Origin: Streptomyces wedmorensis
GTDB lineage: Bacteria; Actinomycetota; Actinomycetes; Streptomycetales; Streptomycetaceae
NCBI RefSeq assembly: GCF_000716445.1
Contig: NZ_JNWK01000006.1
Coordinates: forward strand, 186,001-250,000
Reading direction: 5' to 3'
Length of the DNA stretch: 64,000 nucleotides
The position numbers and the translations under genes were made by a program. Of this stretch, positions 47,360-55,626 are shown one piece after another. Within the stretch, counting starts at the first letter, position 1; each line of letters opens with the position of its first letter. The notes under the pieces are model-generated. The model was not told the origin of the DNA. It saw nothing but the letters and a program-made list of their open reading frames with translations, and made no database searches.

Positions 47360-49645
47360 ATGCACAGCCCACGCCTGTCCGGACGCCGCCTCGGCGTCGC
47401 CGTCCTCGTCTCGCTGGCCGTCACGGCGGGGGTGCCGGGCGCCGTACCGGCGGTGGCCGCCACGCCGGCGGACGCGGCGGTGCTCGCCATCACGGCCGGG
47501 CCGCTGGCGGCACCGGCGGTGGCGGCAGGGCCGGACAGGGGCCCGGTGGCGGTCGGCACGACGGCGGAGGAGGTGCCGGCGAAGTTCCCGGCGGCAGGCC
47601 TTCTCATCAACGCCGGCCCGACGGGCTTCGTCACCAGCGTGCCCGGGGAGACCCAGACGTCGTACCAGTGGACGCGCTACTCGGACGGCGCCACAACCGT
47701 GTTCCCCGGCCGCATCGGGGTGGGAATCGGATCCGACATCGTCAAGACGACGGAGGGAACCACCACTCACAGGCTGTACGACATGGCGACCGGTGCCGAC
47801 CCCGTCCTCATCGACACCGGGGGCCCGCTCTCGTCGTACAAGTTCCTCACCACCCCCGGCTCGACCTTCGCCATGTCGGCCACCAACACGACCGGTGGCA
47901 CCGAACTCCATCTGGTGGACAACCCCGACGGCACCGTCCGGGACCGCACGGTGCCCGGTCTGCCGTCGGACGCCGTGCTCAGTTCCGTCGCCGTGGCCTC
48001 CTCGGACACCTTGGTCGTCCAGTACTCGGGGACCGTGGGCGGTGCGCCAAGCCATCGCCTCGCATTGGTGGACGTGACCTCCGGCGCGATCACCCGTGAC
48101 CGCGAATCACCTGTCTCCGGCGTGTTGTCCGCCCTCAAGGCATCGGACACCCACCTGGCCTGGGTCGAGAAGCCCACGACAGGCACCCTGGCGATCGGCG
48201 TCGCTCGATGGGACGACGCTCCTGCCTCTGAGCCCGAGCACATCCCGGTGGGAAGCGGAACGACGCTTGCCATCGACCTGGTGGGCGACTGGGTGACGTA
48301 CACGACGCCGGGGGGCATCACCGCCTCCGCCCCCAACCCCCTCTTCCCCCTGACGGCCCGTTCCCTGAAGACCGGCGAGACGGTCAAGGTCCTGGACCAC
48401 GTCATCAGCTCCAGGATCGGCCCCGGTGACACCCAGGCCGTACGTGGAGGCTCCCTCGCCGAGGGCGAGGGCCTCTACCGCGTCTCCATCGGCGAGAACG
48501 GCGCACCGGAGGCGAAGTTCCTGGCGGCCACCGGCGTGTCCACCTCCGCCGAAATCGTGAGCGACGACGTCCCCGCCGTGATCGACCTGAACCGGAGCGG
48601 CGGCACCGCCACCTTCCACTGGGCCCTCAACAGAAGCTCCATCGTGTCGGGCATCGAACTCACCCATGTGGCGTCGGGAAGGAAGTGGACCCCCGAGCGC
48701 TACTCCGGCACCAACCGTACGGTGAGCTGGAACGGCACGTTCACGAACGGCGTCGCCGCGTACAACGGCGAATACACCTGGCGCATCACGGGCACCCCCC
48801 GCAACGGCATCGGGCCGCCGGCCGAACGGACCGGCCGGTTCACGCTGGTGAACGCGCCCGCCCCGCACGACTACTCCGACAGCGGCACCCCGGACGTCCT
48901 CGTCCGCGACTACCAGGGACGGCTGGTGTCGTACGACGTCCGCCAGACCTTCTGGCCCGTCTCCTCCGCACCCGCGCCGGAGACCACACAGCTCGGCAAC
49001 GGCTGGCAGATCTACGACCGTCTCGTCGCACCCGGAAACCTCGGCGGCTCCCCCCACGCCGACGTGATCGCCCGCGACCGCAGCGGGCTCCTGTGGCTCT
49101 ACCCGGGCACCGGCCACACGCTCGGCGCCCGAGTGAAGGTCGGCACGGGCTGGCAGATCTACGACAAGATCGCCGGCGGCAGCGACCTCACCAACGACGG
49201 CAAGCCCGATCTCCTCGCCACCGACAAGACCGGCGGCCTCTGGCTCTACCCCGCCACCGGGAACGTCAACGCCCCCTTCGGCGCCCGCAAGAAGATCGGC
49301 ACCGGATGGGGCGTCTACAACCAGATCACCGCCACCGGCAACCTCGGCGGCGCCCCCGCCGGCGACCTCGTCGCCCTCGACAAGGACGGCCTCTGGGTCT
49401 ACTACGGCAAGGGCGACGGCACCTTCGCGCCCCGCGCAAAGCTCGGCCTCAACTGGAGTTGGGGCGCCTTCAAGTCCTTCATCGGCGTCGGTGACGCCGA
49501 TCGGGACGGCCGCAACGACCTGTTGGCCGTCGGCATCGGAGGGAGCGGCTACCTTCTCTCGGGCACCGGGGACTGGCGTCAGCCGTTCGAGGAAACCAGC
49601 GACTACACCCACGGCCTCAGCGAGGGGACCGAGGTCGCGTTCTGA
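47360..49645 (+). CDS. Secreted beta-propeller/FG-GAP repeat protein (paralogue 1)
   Basis: Exported protein of 761 residues. The signal peptide is at 1-34 or so. A long beta-rich N-terminal half has short blade-like units (YQWTRYSDGATTVFP, LYDMATGADPVLIDTGG, GEGLYRVSIGENG). An FlgD-like Ig segment follows near 440-510 (VSWNGTFTNGVAAYNGEYTWRITG). Four FG-GAP/integrin-like repeats follow (SGTPDVLVRDYQG, RDRSGLLWLYPGTG, SDLTNDGKPDLLATDKTGGLW, GDADRDGRNDLLAVG), with Ca-binding DxNxDG loops. It should be an extracellular binding or adhesion protein; the ligand is unknown. ATG 47360 has GGGAGGG upstream. It overlaps the convergent HATPase gene by 29 bases. Confidence 0.8.
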   Translation: MHSPRLSGRRLGVAVLVSLAVTAGVPGAVPAVAATPADAAVLAITAGPLAAPAVAAGPDRGPVAVGTTAEEVPAKFPAAGLLINAGPTGFVTSVPGETQTSYQWTRYSDGATTVFPGRIGVGIGSDIVKTTEGTTTHRLYDMATGADPVLIDTGGPLSSYKFLTTPGSTFAMSATNTTGGTELHLVDNPDGTVRDRTVPGLPSDAVLSSVAVASSDTLVVQYSGTVGGAPSHRLALVDVTSGAITRDRESPVSGVLSALKASDTHLAWVEKPTTGTLAIGVARWDDAPASEPEHIPVGSGTTLAIDLVGDWVTYTTPGGITASAPNPLFPLTARSLKTGETVKVLDHVISSRIGPGDTQAVRGGSLAEGEGLYRVSIGENGAPEAKFLAATGVSTSAEIVSDDVPAVIDLNRSGGTATFHWALNRSSIVSGIELTHVASGRKWTPERYSGTNRTVSWNGTFTNGVAAYNGEYTWRITGTPRNGIGPPAERTGRFTLVNAPAPHDYSDSGTPDVLVRDYQGRLVSYDVRQTFWPVSSAPAPETTQLGNGWQIYDRLVAPGNLGGSPHADVIARDRSGLLWLYPGTGHTLGARVKVGTGWQIYDKIAGGSDLTNDGKPDLLATDKTGGLWLYPATGNVNAPFGARKKIGTGWGVYNQITATGNLGGAPAGDLVALDKDGLWVYYGKGDGTFAPRAKLGLNWSWGAFKSFIGVGDADRDGRNDLLAVGIGGSGYLLSGTGDWRQPFEETSDYTHGLSEGTEVAF

Positions 49646-50036
49646 CCGTCGCCCACACCGTCTTGCCGACACACCGGCCCTTCACACCCCACGCGGTCGC
49701 GAGGGCGGCCACGAGCAGCAGCCCGTAGCCGCCCTCGTCGGGGTCGCGTGTCGGCTCCGGCCGCCGCTCGCCCCGCGCGTCGGACAGCTCGATGTGTACG
49801 TGATCGCCCGCCCGCTCCATCCGCAGCTCGAAGTCCCTCCCCGGCACCCGGCCGTGCTGGACCGCGTTGTTGGCCAGCTCGGCCACGACCAGGGCGGCGG
49901 AGTCGGCGGGGGTTCCCGTCACGCCCCAGTCCTGGAGCTGCTGCACTGCCAGTAACCGCGCCAATCGCGCGCCCCGGCGCGTAGCCGAGAGCCGGAGCGT
50001 GAACTCACCGGTTGGGGTGGAGGTTTCGGATTTCAT
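49617..50036 (-). CDS. ATP-binding (HATPase_c) anti-sigma-factor-like protein
   Basis: Cytoplasmic protein of 139 residues in the RsbW/SpoIIAB-like GHKL fold. The N box is VVAELANNAVQHGRVPG and the G1/G2 region DEGGYGLLLVAALATAWG. Streptomyces encodes dozens of these; they bind ATP and may phosphorylate anti-anti-sigma proteins or titrate regulators. ATG 50036 has GGGGG upstream; longer reading to 50267 is antisense of the XRE promoter region. It is divergent from the XRE/DUF397 genes, the standard arrangement. Its stop lies inside the convergent FG-GAP gene (29-base overlap). Confidence 0.85.
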   Translation of the reverse strand: MKSETSTPTGEFTLRLSATRRGARLARLLAVQQLQDWGVTGTPADSAALVVAELANNAVQHGRVPGRDFELRMERAGDHVHIELSDARGERRPEPTRDPDEGGYGLLLVAALATAWGVKGRCVGKTVWATVRTRPRSPR

Positions 50037-50127
50037 GCCCCCGACCCTGGCCCCCCAGCCGTACCCTGACCAGCAGCGACGCGACGACGCTGGGTAACTG
50101 TACGGGTGCGCCACGAGGGCGGTACGG

Positions 50128-50991
50128 ATGTCGGGGAACGAGGAGGAGCGGCCGGAACGGCCCTCCGAGGTGGACGGGACGGCGCACCTCTTCCGTGCGC
50201 TCGGAAAGATGATCAAAGTGCTGCGGCGGAACACGGGGCTGAGCCAGGCGGAGCTGGCCGCCGTCACGCATTGCAGCGAGGACTTGATCTCGTCGATCGA
50301 GAGGGGCGTACGGGTTCCACAGCCGGACTTTCTGATCCTGGTCGACCCCGCGCTGAACGCGGGTGGGGTGCTCGCTGCGGCGGCGGATGACGCGCGGGAG
50401 GCGCTGGCGCGGGCGCGGACCCGACATCCGGACTGGTTCCAGGACTTCGCGGACGCGGAGGCGAAGGCGGTGGCGCTGCACTACTACGAGGTGCAGGCAG
50501 TGCCGGGAATCCTTCAGACGGAGGCGTACGCCCGGTATCTCTTCGAGAACCGCCGCCCCATGCTGGACGAGGCGACCGTCGAGAAGCGGGTTGCGGACCG
50601 CATTTCCCGCCAGATGATCCTCGACAAGTGGCCGTCGCCGACGATCAGCTTCGTCTTGGAGGCCGCCGTCCTGCTCCGGCCGTTCGGTGGACCCGACGTC
50701 CACCGCGAGCAGCTGCGCCGCATCTTGTCGGTAGCCCGGCGCCGCACGATCGAGCTTCAGATCATGCCTCAGGACCAGGCGGAACATCCTTACCTGGGCG
50801 GCGCTTTCACCCTGCTGACACCGCCGGGGCGGCGGGAGGTCGCGTACACGGAGATCTACGGTCACGCTCGGCTGATCACCGCGCCAGAACAGGCGCGCAC
50901 CTACGCCGAGCGCTATGGGATCATCCGGGCGCGGGCACTCTCCCCTCACGAGTCCCTGGCCTGGATCGAGAAACTGCTGGGAGAACGATGA
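50128..50991 (+). CDS. XRE-family helix-turn-helix regulator with DUF5753
   Basis: Protein of 287 residues. An XRE DNA-binding domain at about 20-80 (LGKMIKVLRRNTGLSQAELAAVTHCSEDLISSIERGVRVP) is followed by the DUF5753 ligand-like domain from about 105 (DFADAEAKAVALHYYEVQAVPGILQTEAYARYLF, LQIMPQDQAEHPYLGGAFTLL). These Scr1-type regulators are almost always paired with DUF397 proteins, as here: the stop overlaps the DUF397 start as ATGA. Published members control development and antibiotic production. Its partner and ligand here are unknown. ATG 50128 is taken; GTG 50106 is in another frame. Confidence 0.9.
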   Translation: MSGNEEERPERPSEVDGTAHLFRALGKMIKVLRRNTGLSQAELAAVTHCSEDLISSIERGVRVPQPDFLILVDPALNAGGVLAAAADDAREALARARTRHPDWFQDFADAEAKAVALHYYEVQAVPGILQTEAYARYLFENRRPMLDEATVEKRVADRISRQMILDKWPSPTISFVLEAAVLLRPFGGPDVHREQLRRILSVARRRTIELQIMPQDQAEHPYLGGAFTLLTPPGRREVAYTEIYGHARLITAPEQARTYAERYGIIRARALSPHESLAWIEKLLGER

Positions 50992-51233
50992 ACACCACGG
51001 AACTGGCCTGGTTCAAGAGCAGCTACAGCGACGCCGAGGGCGGCAACTGCATCGAAGTCGCCTACGACTGGCGCAAGTCCAGCTACAGCAGCGCCGAAGG
51101 CGGCGAGTGCGTCGAGATCGCCGCCCACCCCACCCTCATCCACATCCGCGACTCCAAGAACCCCCACGGCCCCCAGCTCGCCGTATCCCCCTCCTCCTGG
51201 GCCGCGTTCGTGGACGTAGCATCCGGCGCGTGA
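50988..51233 (+). CDS. DUF397 protein with duplicated motif
   Basis: Small protein of 81 residues. The family motif occurs twice in tandem: WFKSSYSDAEGGNCIEVA at about 8-25 and WRKSSYSSAEGGECVEIA at about 28-45, then IHIRDSKNPHGPQLAVSPSSWAAFV. Usual DUF397 proteins have it once (about 60 residues). It works with the preceding XRE/DUF5753 protein, probably as antagonist or cofactor, to which it is coupled by ATGA. Its stop shares GTGA with the HAD gene. Confidence 0.88.
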   Translation: MNTTELAWFKSSYSDAEGGNCIEVAYDWRKSSYSSAEGGECVEIAAHPTLIHIRDSKNPHGPQLAVSPSSWAAFVDVASGA

Positions 51234-51856
51234 TCTCCAAGAACTTCGTTCTCTTCGACGTCGACGGCACTTTGATGGACGCCGTCGAGAACCAGCGCCG
51301 CATGTGGCACGAGTGGGCCGGGCGGTACGGGCTCGACGGGGACGAGGTGTACGCGGTGGCGTTGCGGACGCGGCCGGTGGAGACGTTCGCGGCGGTGGTG
51401 CCGGACGAGGACCCGGAGGAGTGCCTCGCCCTTCTGCACGAGCTGGAGGACGAGGACGTCCGTACGGGGACGTACGGGGCCTTCGAAGGGGCGGCGGAGC
51501 TGCTGGCCGCCCTGCCCGCCGACCGGTGGGCGCTGGTGACGTCGAACTACGAGCACCGGGTGCGGGGGCGGTTCGGGAGGACCGGGCTCCCGCTCCCCGG
51601 GTTGATCGTCGACGCGGCGTCCGTATCCGAGGGGAAGCCGTCGCCGGTGCCGTATCTGGTGGCGGCGGAGAAGCTGGGCGCGGACCCGGCGGAGTGTCTC
51701 GTGATCGAGGACGCGCCGTCCGGGGTCCGGTCGGGCCTGGCGGCCGGGATGACCGTGTGGTCGGTCAACGGGACGTCCGAGGTGGGCGCGCACCGGCACT
51801 TCGCCTCGCTGGCCGAGGCGGCGCCGCACATTCTGGAGCGGGCCTCCATGGCCTAG
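51230..51856 (+). CDS. HAD-superfamily hydrolase (phosphatase)
   Basis: Cytoplasmic enzyme of 208 residues. Motif I is LFDVDGTLMDAVE (nucleophile Asp plus Asp acid/base), motif II VTSNYE, motif III Lys in SEGKPSPVPYL and motif IV VIEDAPSGVRSG. The cap is the small alpha-helical type of beta-phosphoglucomutase/sugar-phosphatase relatives. The substrate is not evident. GTG 51230 (VISKNFVLFDVDG) overlaps the DUF397 stop, so it belongs to the same transcript as the XRE/DUF397 pair, an uncommon addition. Confidence 0.88.
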   Translation: MISKNFVLFDVDGTLMDAVENQRRMWHEWAGRYGLDGDEVYAVALRTRPVETFAAVVPDEDPEECLALLHELEDEDVRTGTYGAFEGAAELLAALPADRWALVTSNYEHRVRGRFGRTGLPLPGLIVDAASVSEGKPSPVPYLVAAEKLGADPAECLVIEDAPSGVRSGLAAGMTVWSVNGTSEVGAHRHFASLAEAAPHILERASMA

Positions 51857-51899
51857 GTTTCCCCTGCGCTGGAACGGGACTCGGGGAAGGCGGGGCGGG

Positions 51900-52190
51900 A
51901 TGCGGTACGTGGGGCACGGGGTGCTCATCGCGGTGGCACTGGCCATTGCGGTCGGTGGGGTGGTCGAGTTGCTGACCGGGTGGATTCATCCGTGGGAGCG
52001 GGTTCGGGTGCTGCGTCCGGTGCCGCATGGTGTGGGCCAGATACTCACGGGGAGCGGGCTCTGCTGCTTCTTCGGCGTCGGCGCCTTCACTCCGACGGGA
52101 GACGCCCTTCGCGTACTCCTGGCGGTGAGTGCGGGGCTCTTCGTCGCGGGGATCGTCCTGGTCGGCGTGTCCCGGCTCCCGGACCGCTGA
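51900..52190 (+). CDS. Small membrane protein of unknown function
   Basis: Protein of 96 residues with two or three hydrophobic helices (GHGVLIAVALAIAVGGVVELL, ILTGSGLCCFFGVGAF, LRVLLAVSAGLFVAGIVLVG). It starts with ATG 51900, 43 bases after the HAD gene on the same strand. No ribosome site stands out, and I recognise no family. Coding is supported by codon bias and by alternating hydrophobic segments. Confidence 0.5.
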   Translation: MRYVGHGVLIAVALAIAVGGVVELLTGWIHPWERVRVLRPVPHGVGQILTGSGLCCFFGVGAFTPTGDALRVLLAVSAGLFVAGIVLVGVSRLPDR

Positions 52191-52297
52191 GGCCGGCAGC
52201 GGCCGAGGGTGCGGGTGTCCGGGGGTGCGGGGTGTTCCCCTCCCCGAACGGGAAGTCCGGTCGCACTCGCCGTCCGCCCCCCGCTTCGTGATCGGGG

Positions 52298-52969
52298 TCA
52301 GTAAGTGCCGCGCCAGATGGTCAGTTTGAGGCGGATGAAGTCCGCGTCACGACCGCCGCCGGTCACTTCGGCCAGGGCGATGAGTCCCGTCGGGGCGATG
52401 ATGCAGAAGCGGTCGCCCACGTTGCTCCAGACGCTGAACTGGTTCGTGAAGCGGGTGACGGTGCTGCACGTCTCGTAGTTGCCGGGTTCCTTGCGGTCCA
52501 GGGCGACGAACTGTGCCGTGTCGGTGTTCAGCCAGCTGGAGTACCAGTAGATCTCCTTCTGGTCGTCGCGGCTGACGGGACGGAGCTTGTCGAGGGCGAA
52601 GCCGTAGTCCTGGGTGAGGTCCACGGTGTGGATCTTGTAGACGTCGGAGGGGTTGCCCGTCGGCGTCGGAGTGGTGCTTGGCGGCGGGGCGGCGGTCGTC
52701 GTCGTGGGCGGTGCGCTCACGTCGGCGGTCGTCGGCTCGGCGGCGGGTGTGGTGGTGACGACCGTCGGCGCCGCCTTCGGGGCGGCCGTGGGCGAGTGGA
52801 CGAACACCGGCAGGCCGAGGAAGCCCAGCAGCAGTCCTGCCACGCCGGTGGCGGCCGAGATCCAGGCGGGCGCGTCGGAGAAGCGCCTGCGCCGGGGCGG
52901 ATCGTCGGTGGGCGCGGACGTGGGCGGCTGGGTGGGCGGTTGCGTGGGTGGTTCGGGCGTCGTGGTCAT
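52298..52969 (-). CDS. Membrane-anchored extracellular protein, unknown function
   Basis: Protein of 223 residues. A Pro/Thr-rich cytoplasmic tail (TPEPPTQPPTQPPTSAPTDD) leads to one membrane helix (about 36-58: WISAATGVAGLLLGFLGLPVFV). A Thr/Pro-rich external linker (about 60-105) is followed by a C-terminal domain of about 115 residues with KIHTVDLTQDYGFALDKLRP, YWYSSWLNTDTAQFVALDRK and two Cys (YETCSTVTRF, DRFCIIAPTG). I do not recognise the domain. ATG 52969 has GGGGGGAGAG upstream. It is divergent from FG-GAP paralogue 2. Confidence 0.7.
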   Translation of the reverse strand: MTTTPEPPTQPPTQPPTSAPTDDPPRRRRFSDAPAWISAATGVAGLLLGFLGLPVFVHSPTAAPKAAPTVVTTTPAAEPTTADVSAPPTTTTAAPPPSTTPTPTGNPSDVYKIHTVDLTQDYGFALDKLRPVSRDDQKEIYWYSSWLNTDTAQFVALDRKEPGNYETCSTVTRFTNQFSVWSNVGDRFCIIAPTGLIALAEVTGGGRDADFIRLKLTIWRGTY

Positions 52970-53302
52970 GGCTCTCCCCCCGGAGTCCGTGTGAACGTGC
53001 CGCATTCTGTGCCGGTTGAATCCGCACCGAGCCACGAAAGTGCGACGTTGGCCGGATCGTTGCTGTCCGCGCTTGTCCGGGCGGTCCTGTCCGGGCGGTC
53101 CCGTGCGGGTCGCGACCGTGCATGCCCGTAAGGCAGCGACAGGCACGTGCCCCACCCACCGGCCGGCGGCCGCCGACGCCGCCCGCCGCCGGAACCCGCC
53201 ACCGGAACCCGAAGTTGATCTCCGTACAACCCCTTCCCTCCCTCGTATGTCTGTTTGGGTGTGGCGCGCCTCGCGCCCTCACCAACCCGCAGGGAGTCAG
53301 CG
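52970..53302. other. 333-base gene-free region before FG-GAP paralogue 2
   Basis: This is the divergent gap between the membrane-anchored protein gene and paralogue 2. It contains a 14-base tandem direct repeat TGTCCGGGCGGTCC (53074-53087 and 53088-53101). No confident promoter boxes, terminator or small gene were found. Open frames across it have no protein-like features. Confidence 0.5.
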
Positions 53303-55567
53303 TTGTCCCCCGTATCAAGCGTCGCTTCTCGGCCCCGGCTGCTGACGGCGGCCGTCGCCGTCTCCCTGGCCGTGACCGCGGGCACGCTGGCGTCGGCCCC
53401 TGTCGCCGGCGCCGCGAGCCCGGCCGCCGTGTCGGCATCCGCCGCCACCGCCACTTCCACGGTCTCCGCCGACGAGGTGATCGCCTTCCCGAAGACGTCA
53501 CAGATCGTCAGCTCGGGCGAGACCGGCTTCCTGAGCAAGAGCGACGTCGGTGAGTACCGGTGGACCCGCTACGCCGACGGGACCTCGACGGTCCTCGCGA
53601 GTGCGGGAGGACCGGCCCTGGGTGCCGCCTCCGATGTCGTGGTCACGCAGACCGGCGACCACGTCGTGCAGATCCGGGACATGGCGACCGGGGCGGCGCC
53701 CGTCGAGGTGCCCCTCGTGGGGCTCGGCGGCGGGGTGAACATCGCGATCGGCGCGGTCGGATCGACCGTCCTCACGTCCGCCCACACCGTCACGGGCACC
53801 GAGGTGCTGCACGTCCTTTCCCATGACGCGGACGGCACCCTCCTGAACCGCGTGGTCACCGGGATACCCTCTGACGCCACGCGCATCACCATGCGTTCGG
53901 CCATCCCCGGCACCGCGCTCGTCTCGTACGTGTCCGGTACCAGGACCTGGTACGCCGTGGTCGACCTGGCCACGTACGCGGTGGTCGAGACGTACGAGAA
54001 CCCGAGCCCGGCACGGACGTCCCCGTCCCCCGCGCTCTCCGCCACCCATGTGGCGTGGGTCGAGCAGACGCCGCCCCGGTACGGGTACCCGCAGCCGGTC
54101 GTGGTCGTCGCCGACCGGAGGCGGCCGGGCGTCACGCAGCGGTTCTCCGCCGGGATCGCCTCCGAGGTCACGGTCGGTCTGACCGGCTCCTGGGTGGTGT
54201 TCGAGTTCGGGGAGGACGTCGCCCCCGGCGCCGACCGCCACCCCCTCGTCGCCAGGTCGCTGACCGGAGCCCCGGGCAAGGAGCTCCTGGAGCACGCCAC
54301 CAGCCTCACCGGCGCGCCCGACGGCACGCTGCTCGTCCGGGGCGGTTCGCTCGTGGAGGGCGAGGCCGAGGGGCTGTACCGCGTCACGGCGGGCGAGGGC
54401 GAGGTGGGCCGGCAGCTGGTGGCCCGCAGCGGCGAGGTCACCCAGCTCTCGGTGACGGGGTACGACGTCCCGGAGGTGGTCGACCTCGACAAGAACCGCC
54501 CCGCGGTGTTCACGTTCGACGTGGACAGGCCCAACGTGGCGGTGCACATGATCATCTCGCCGCCCGGGCAGATCGACCACTACTCCTACATGTGGCGGGG
54601 CAACGGCTCCTCCAGCACGCTCGGATCCCTTCGCGTCCGATGGGACGGCAGCTACGACTACGGCACCGGCGACTACGGGTCCAGCGGGACCGCGTCGAAC
54701 GGTCTGTACGAGTGGAAGGCGGAGGTCTGGCCGACCGACGGCGTGGGGAAGGCGGTGGAGCTGAGGGGCACGTTCACCGTCACCCGCGCTCCCCGCCCGC
54801 ACGACTGGACGGCGAACGCCGTCCCCGACCTTCTGAGCATCAACGCGGCGGGCGAGCTCATCCACAACGAGGACGTCACCGGCTGGGACTCCCGCTGGGG
54901 CACCGGCTGGAGCATCTACGACCGCGCCTCGGTCCCCGGCGACCTCGGCGGCACCACCGCGCCCGACGTCGTCGCCCGGGACAGGAGCGGCTACCTCTGG
55001 CTCTACCAGGGCGTCGGTACGTCCGGAAACTGGCTCTCGGCCCGCACCCGGATCGGCACCGGCTGGCAGATCTACGACAAGCTCGTCGGCGGCAGCGACG
55101 TGAACGCCGACGGCAAGGCGGATCTCCTCGCCACCGACAAGTCGGGCGTCCTGTGGCTGTACCCCGGCACCGGGAACGTCAACACCCCCTTCGGCGCCCG
55201 CAAGAAGGTCGGCACCGGCTGGGGCGTCTACAACGAGATCACCGCCACGGGGAACATCGCAGGAGCCCCCGCCGGCGACCTCGTCGCCCGCGACAAGGAC
55301 GGCGTCCTCTGGCAGTACCTCGGCAAGGGCGACGGGACCTTCGCGCCCCGCACCAGGATCGGCGGCGGCTGGAACGCGTACAGCCGGATCGTCGCCATCG
55401 GCGACCTCGACAACGACGGCCACAACGACCTGATGGCCTACGTCCGCACCCCGTCCGACCCGAACAAGAACGTCTACGTCTACAAGGGCACGGGCAGCTG
55501 GAGCGCGCCCTTCGGCCCCCGGACCGCCAAGTCGGCGGCCGCGCGGGACGCGCGCCTCGTCTTCTAG
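53303..55567 (+). CDS. Secreted beta-propeller/FG-GAP repeat protein (paralogue 2)
   Basis: Exported protein of 754 residues built like paralogue 1. The signal peptide is at about 1-38 (RLLTAAVAVSLAVTAGTLASAPVAGAA). The N-terminal half shows SSGETGFLSKSDVGEYRWTRYADGTST and QIRDMATGAAPVEV. An Ig-like segment follows, and then FG-GAP repeats from about 515 (TAPDVVARDRSGYLWLYQG, SDVNADGKADLLATDKSGVLWLYPG, AGDLVARDKDGVLWQYLGKGDGTF, GDLDNDGHNDLMAYV). Start TTG 53303 has GGGAG upstream. It has the same length and start codon as the next gene, its tandem copy, 59 bases on. The extracellular role is unknown. Confidence 0.82.
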   Translation: MSPVSSVASRPRLLTAAVAVSLAVTAGTLASAPVAGAASPAAVSASAATATSTVSADEVIAFPKTSQIVSSGETGFLSKSDVGEYRWTRYADGTSTVLASAGGPALGAASDVVVTQTGDHVVQIRDMATGAAPVEVPLVGLGGGVNIAIGAVGSTVLTSAHTVTGTEVLHVLSHDADGTLLNRVVTGIPSDATRITMRSAIPGTALVSYVSGTRTWYAVVDLATYAVVETYENPSPARTSPSPALSATHVAWVEQTPPRYGYPQPVVVVADRRRPGVTQRFSAGIASEVTVGLTGSWVVFEFGEDVAPGADRHPLVARSLTGAPGKELLEHATSLTGAPDGTLLVRGGSLVEGEAEGLYRVTAGEGEVGRQLVARSGEVTQLSVTGYDVPEVVDLDKNRPAVFTFDVDRPNVAVHMIISPPGQIDHYSYMWRGNGSSSTLGSLRVRWDGSYDYGTGDYGSSGTASNGLYEWKAEVWPTDGVGKAVELRGTFTVTRAPRPHDWTANAVPDLLSINAAGELIHNEDVTGWDSRWGTGWSIYDRASVPGDLGGTTAPDVVARDRSGYLWLYQGVGTSGNWLSARTRIGTGWQIYDKLVGGSDVNADGKADLLATDKSGVLWLYPGTGNVNTPFGARKKVGTGWGVYNEITATGNIAGAPAGDLVARDKDGVLWQYLGKGDGTFAPRTRIGGGWNAYSRIVAIGDLDNDGHNDLMAYVRTPSDPNKNVYVYKGTGSWSAPFGPRTAKSAAARDARLVF
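55262..55351 (+). repeat. Segment nearly identical to paralogue 3 (first copy)
   Basis: About 90 bases starting GGAGCCCCCGCCGG differ at only two positions from 57589-57677 in the next gene. The flanking regions of the two genes are much more diverged. This points to gene conversion or strong local conservation of one FG-GAP repeat. Confidence 0.6.
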
Positions 55568-55626
55568 CGCCCCCGCTCCCCCGCCACGACGCATTCCCTC
55601 GTACCGCTCACGGAAGGAACCGAGCC

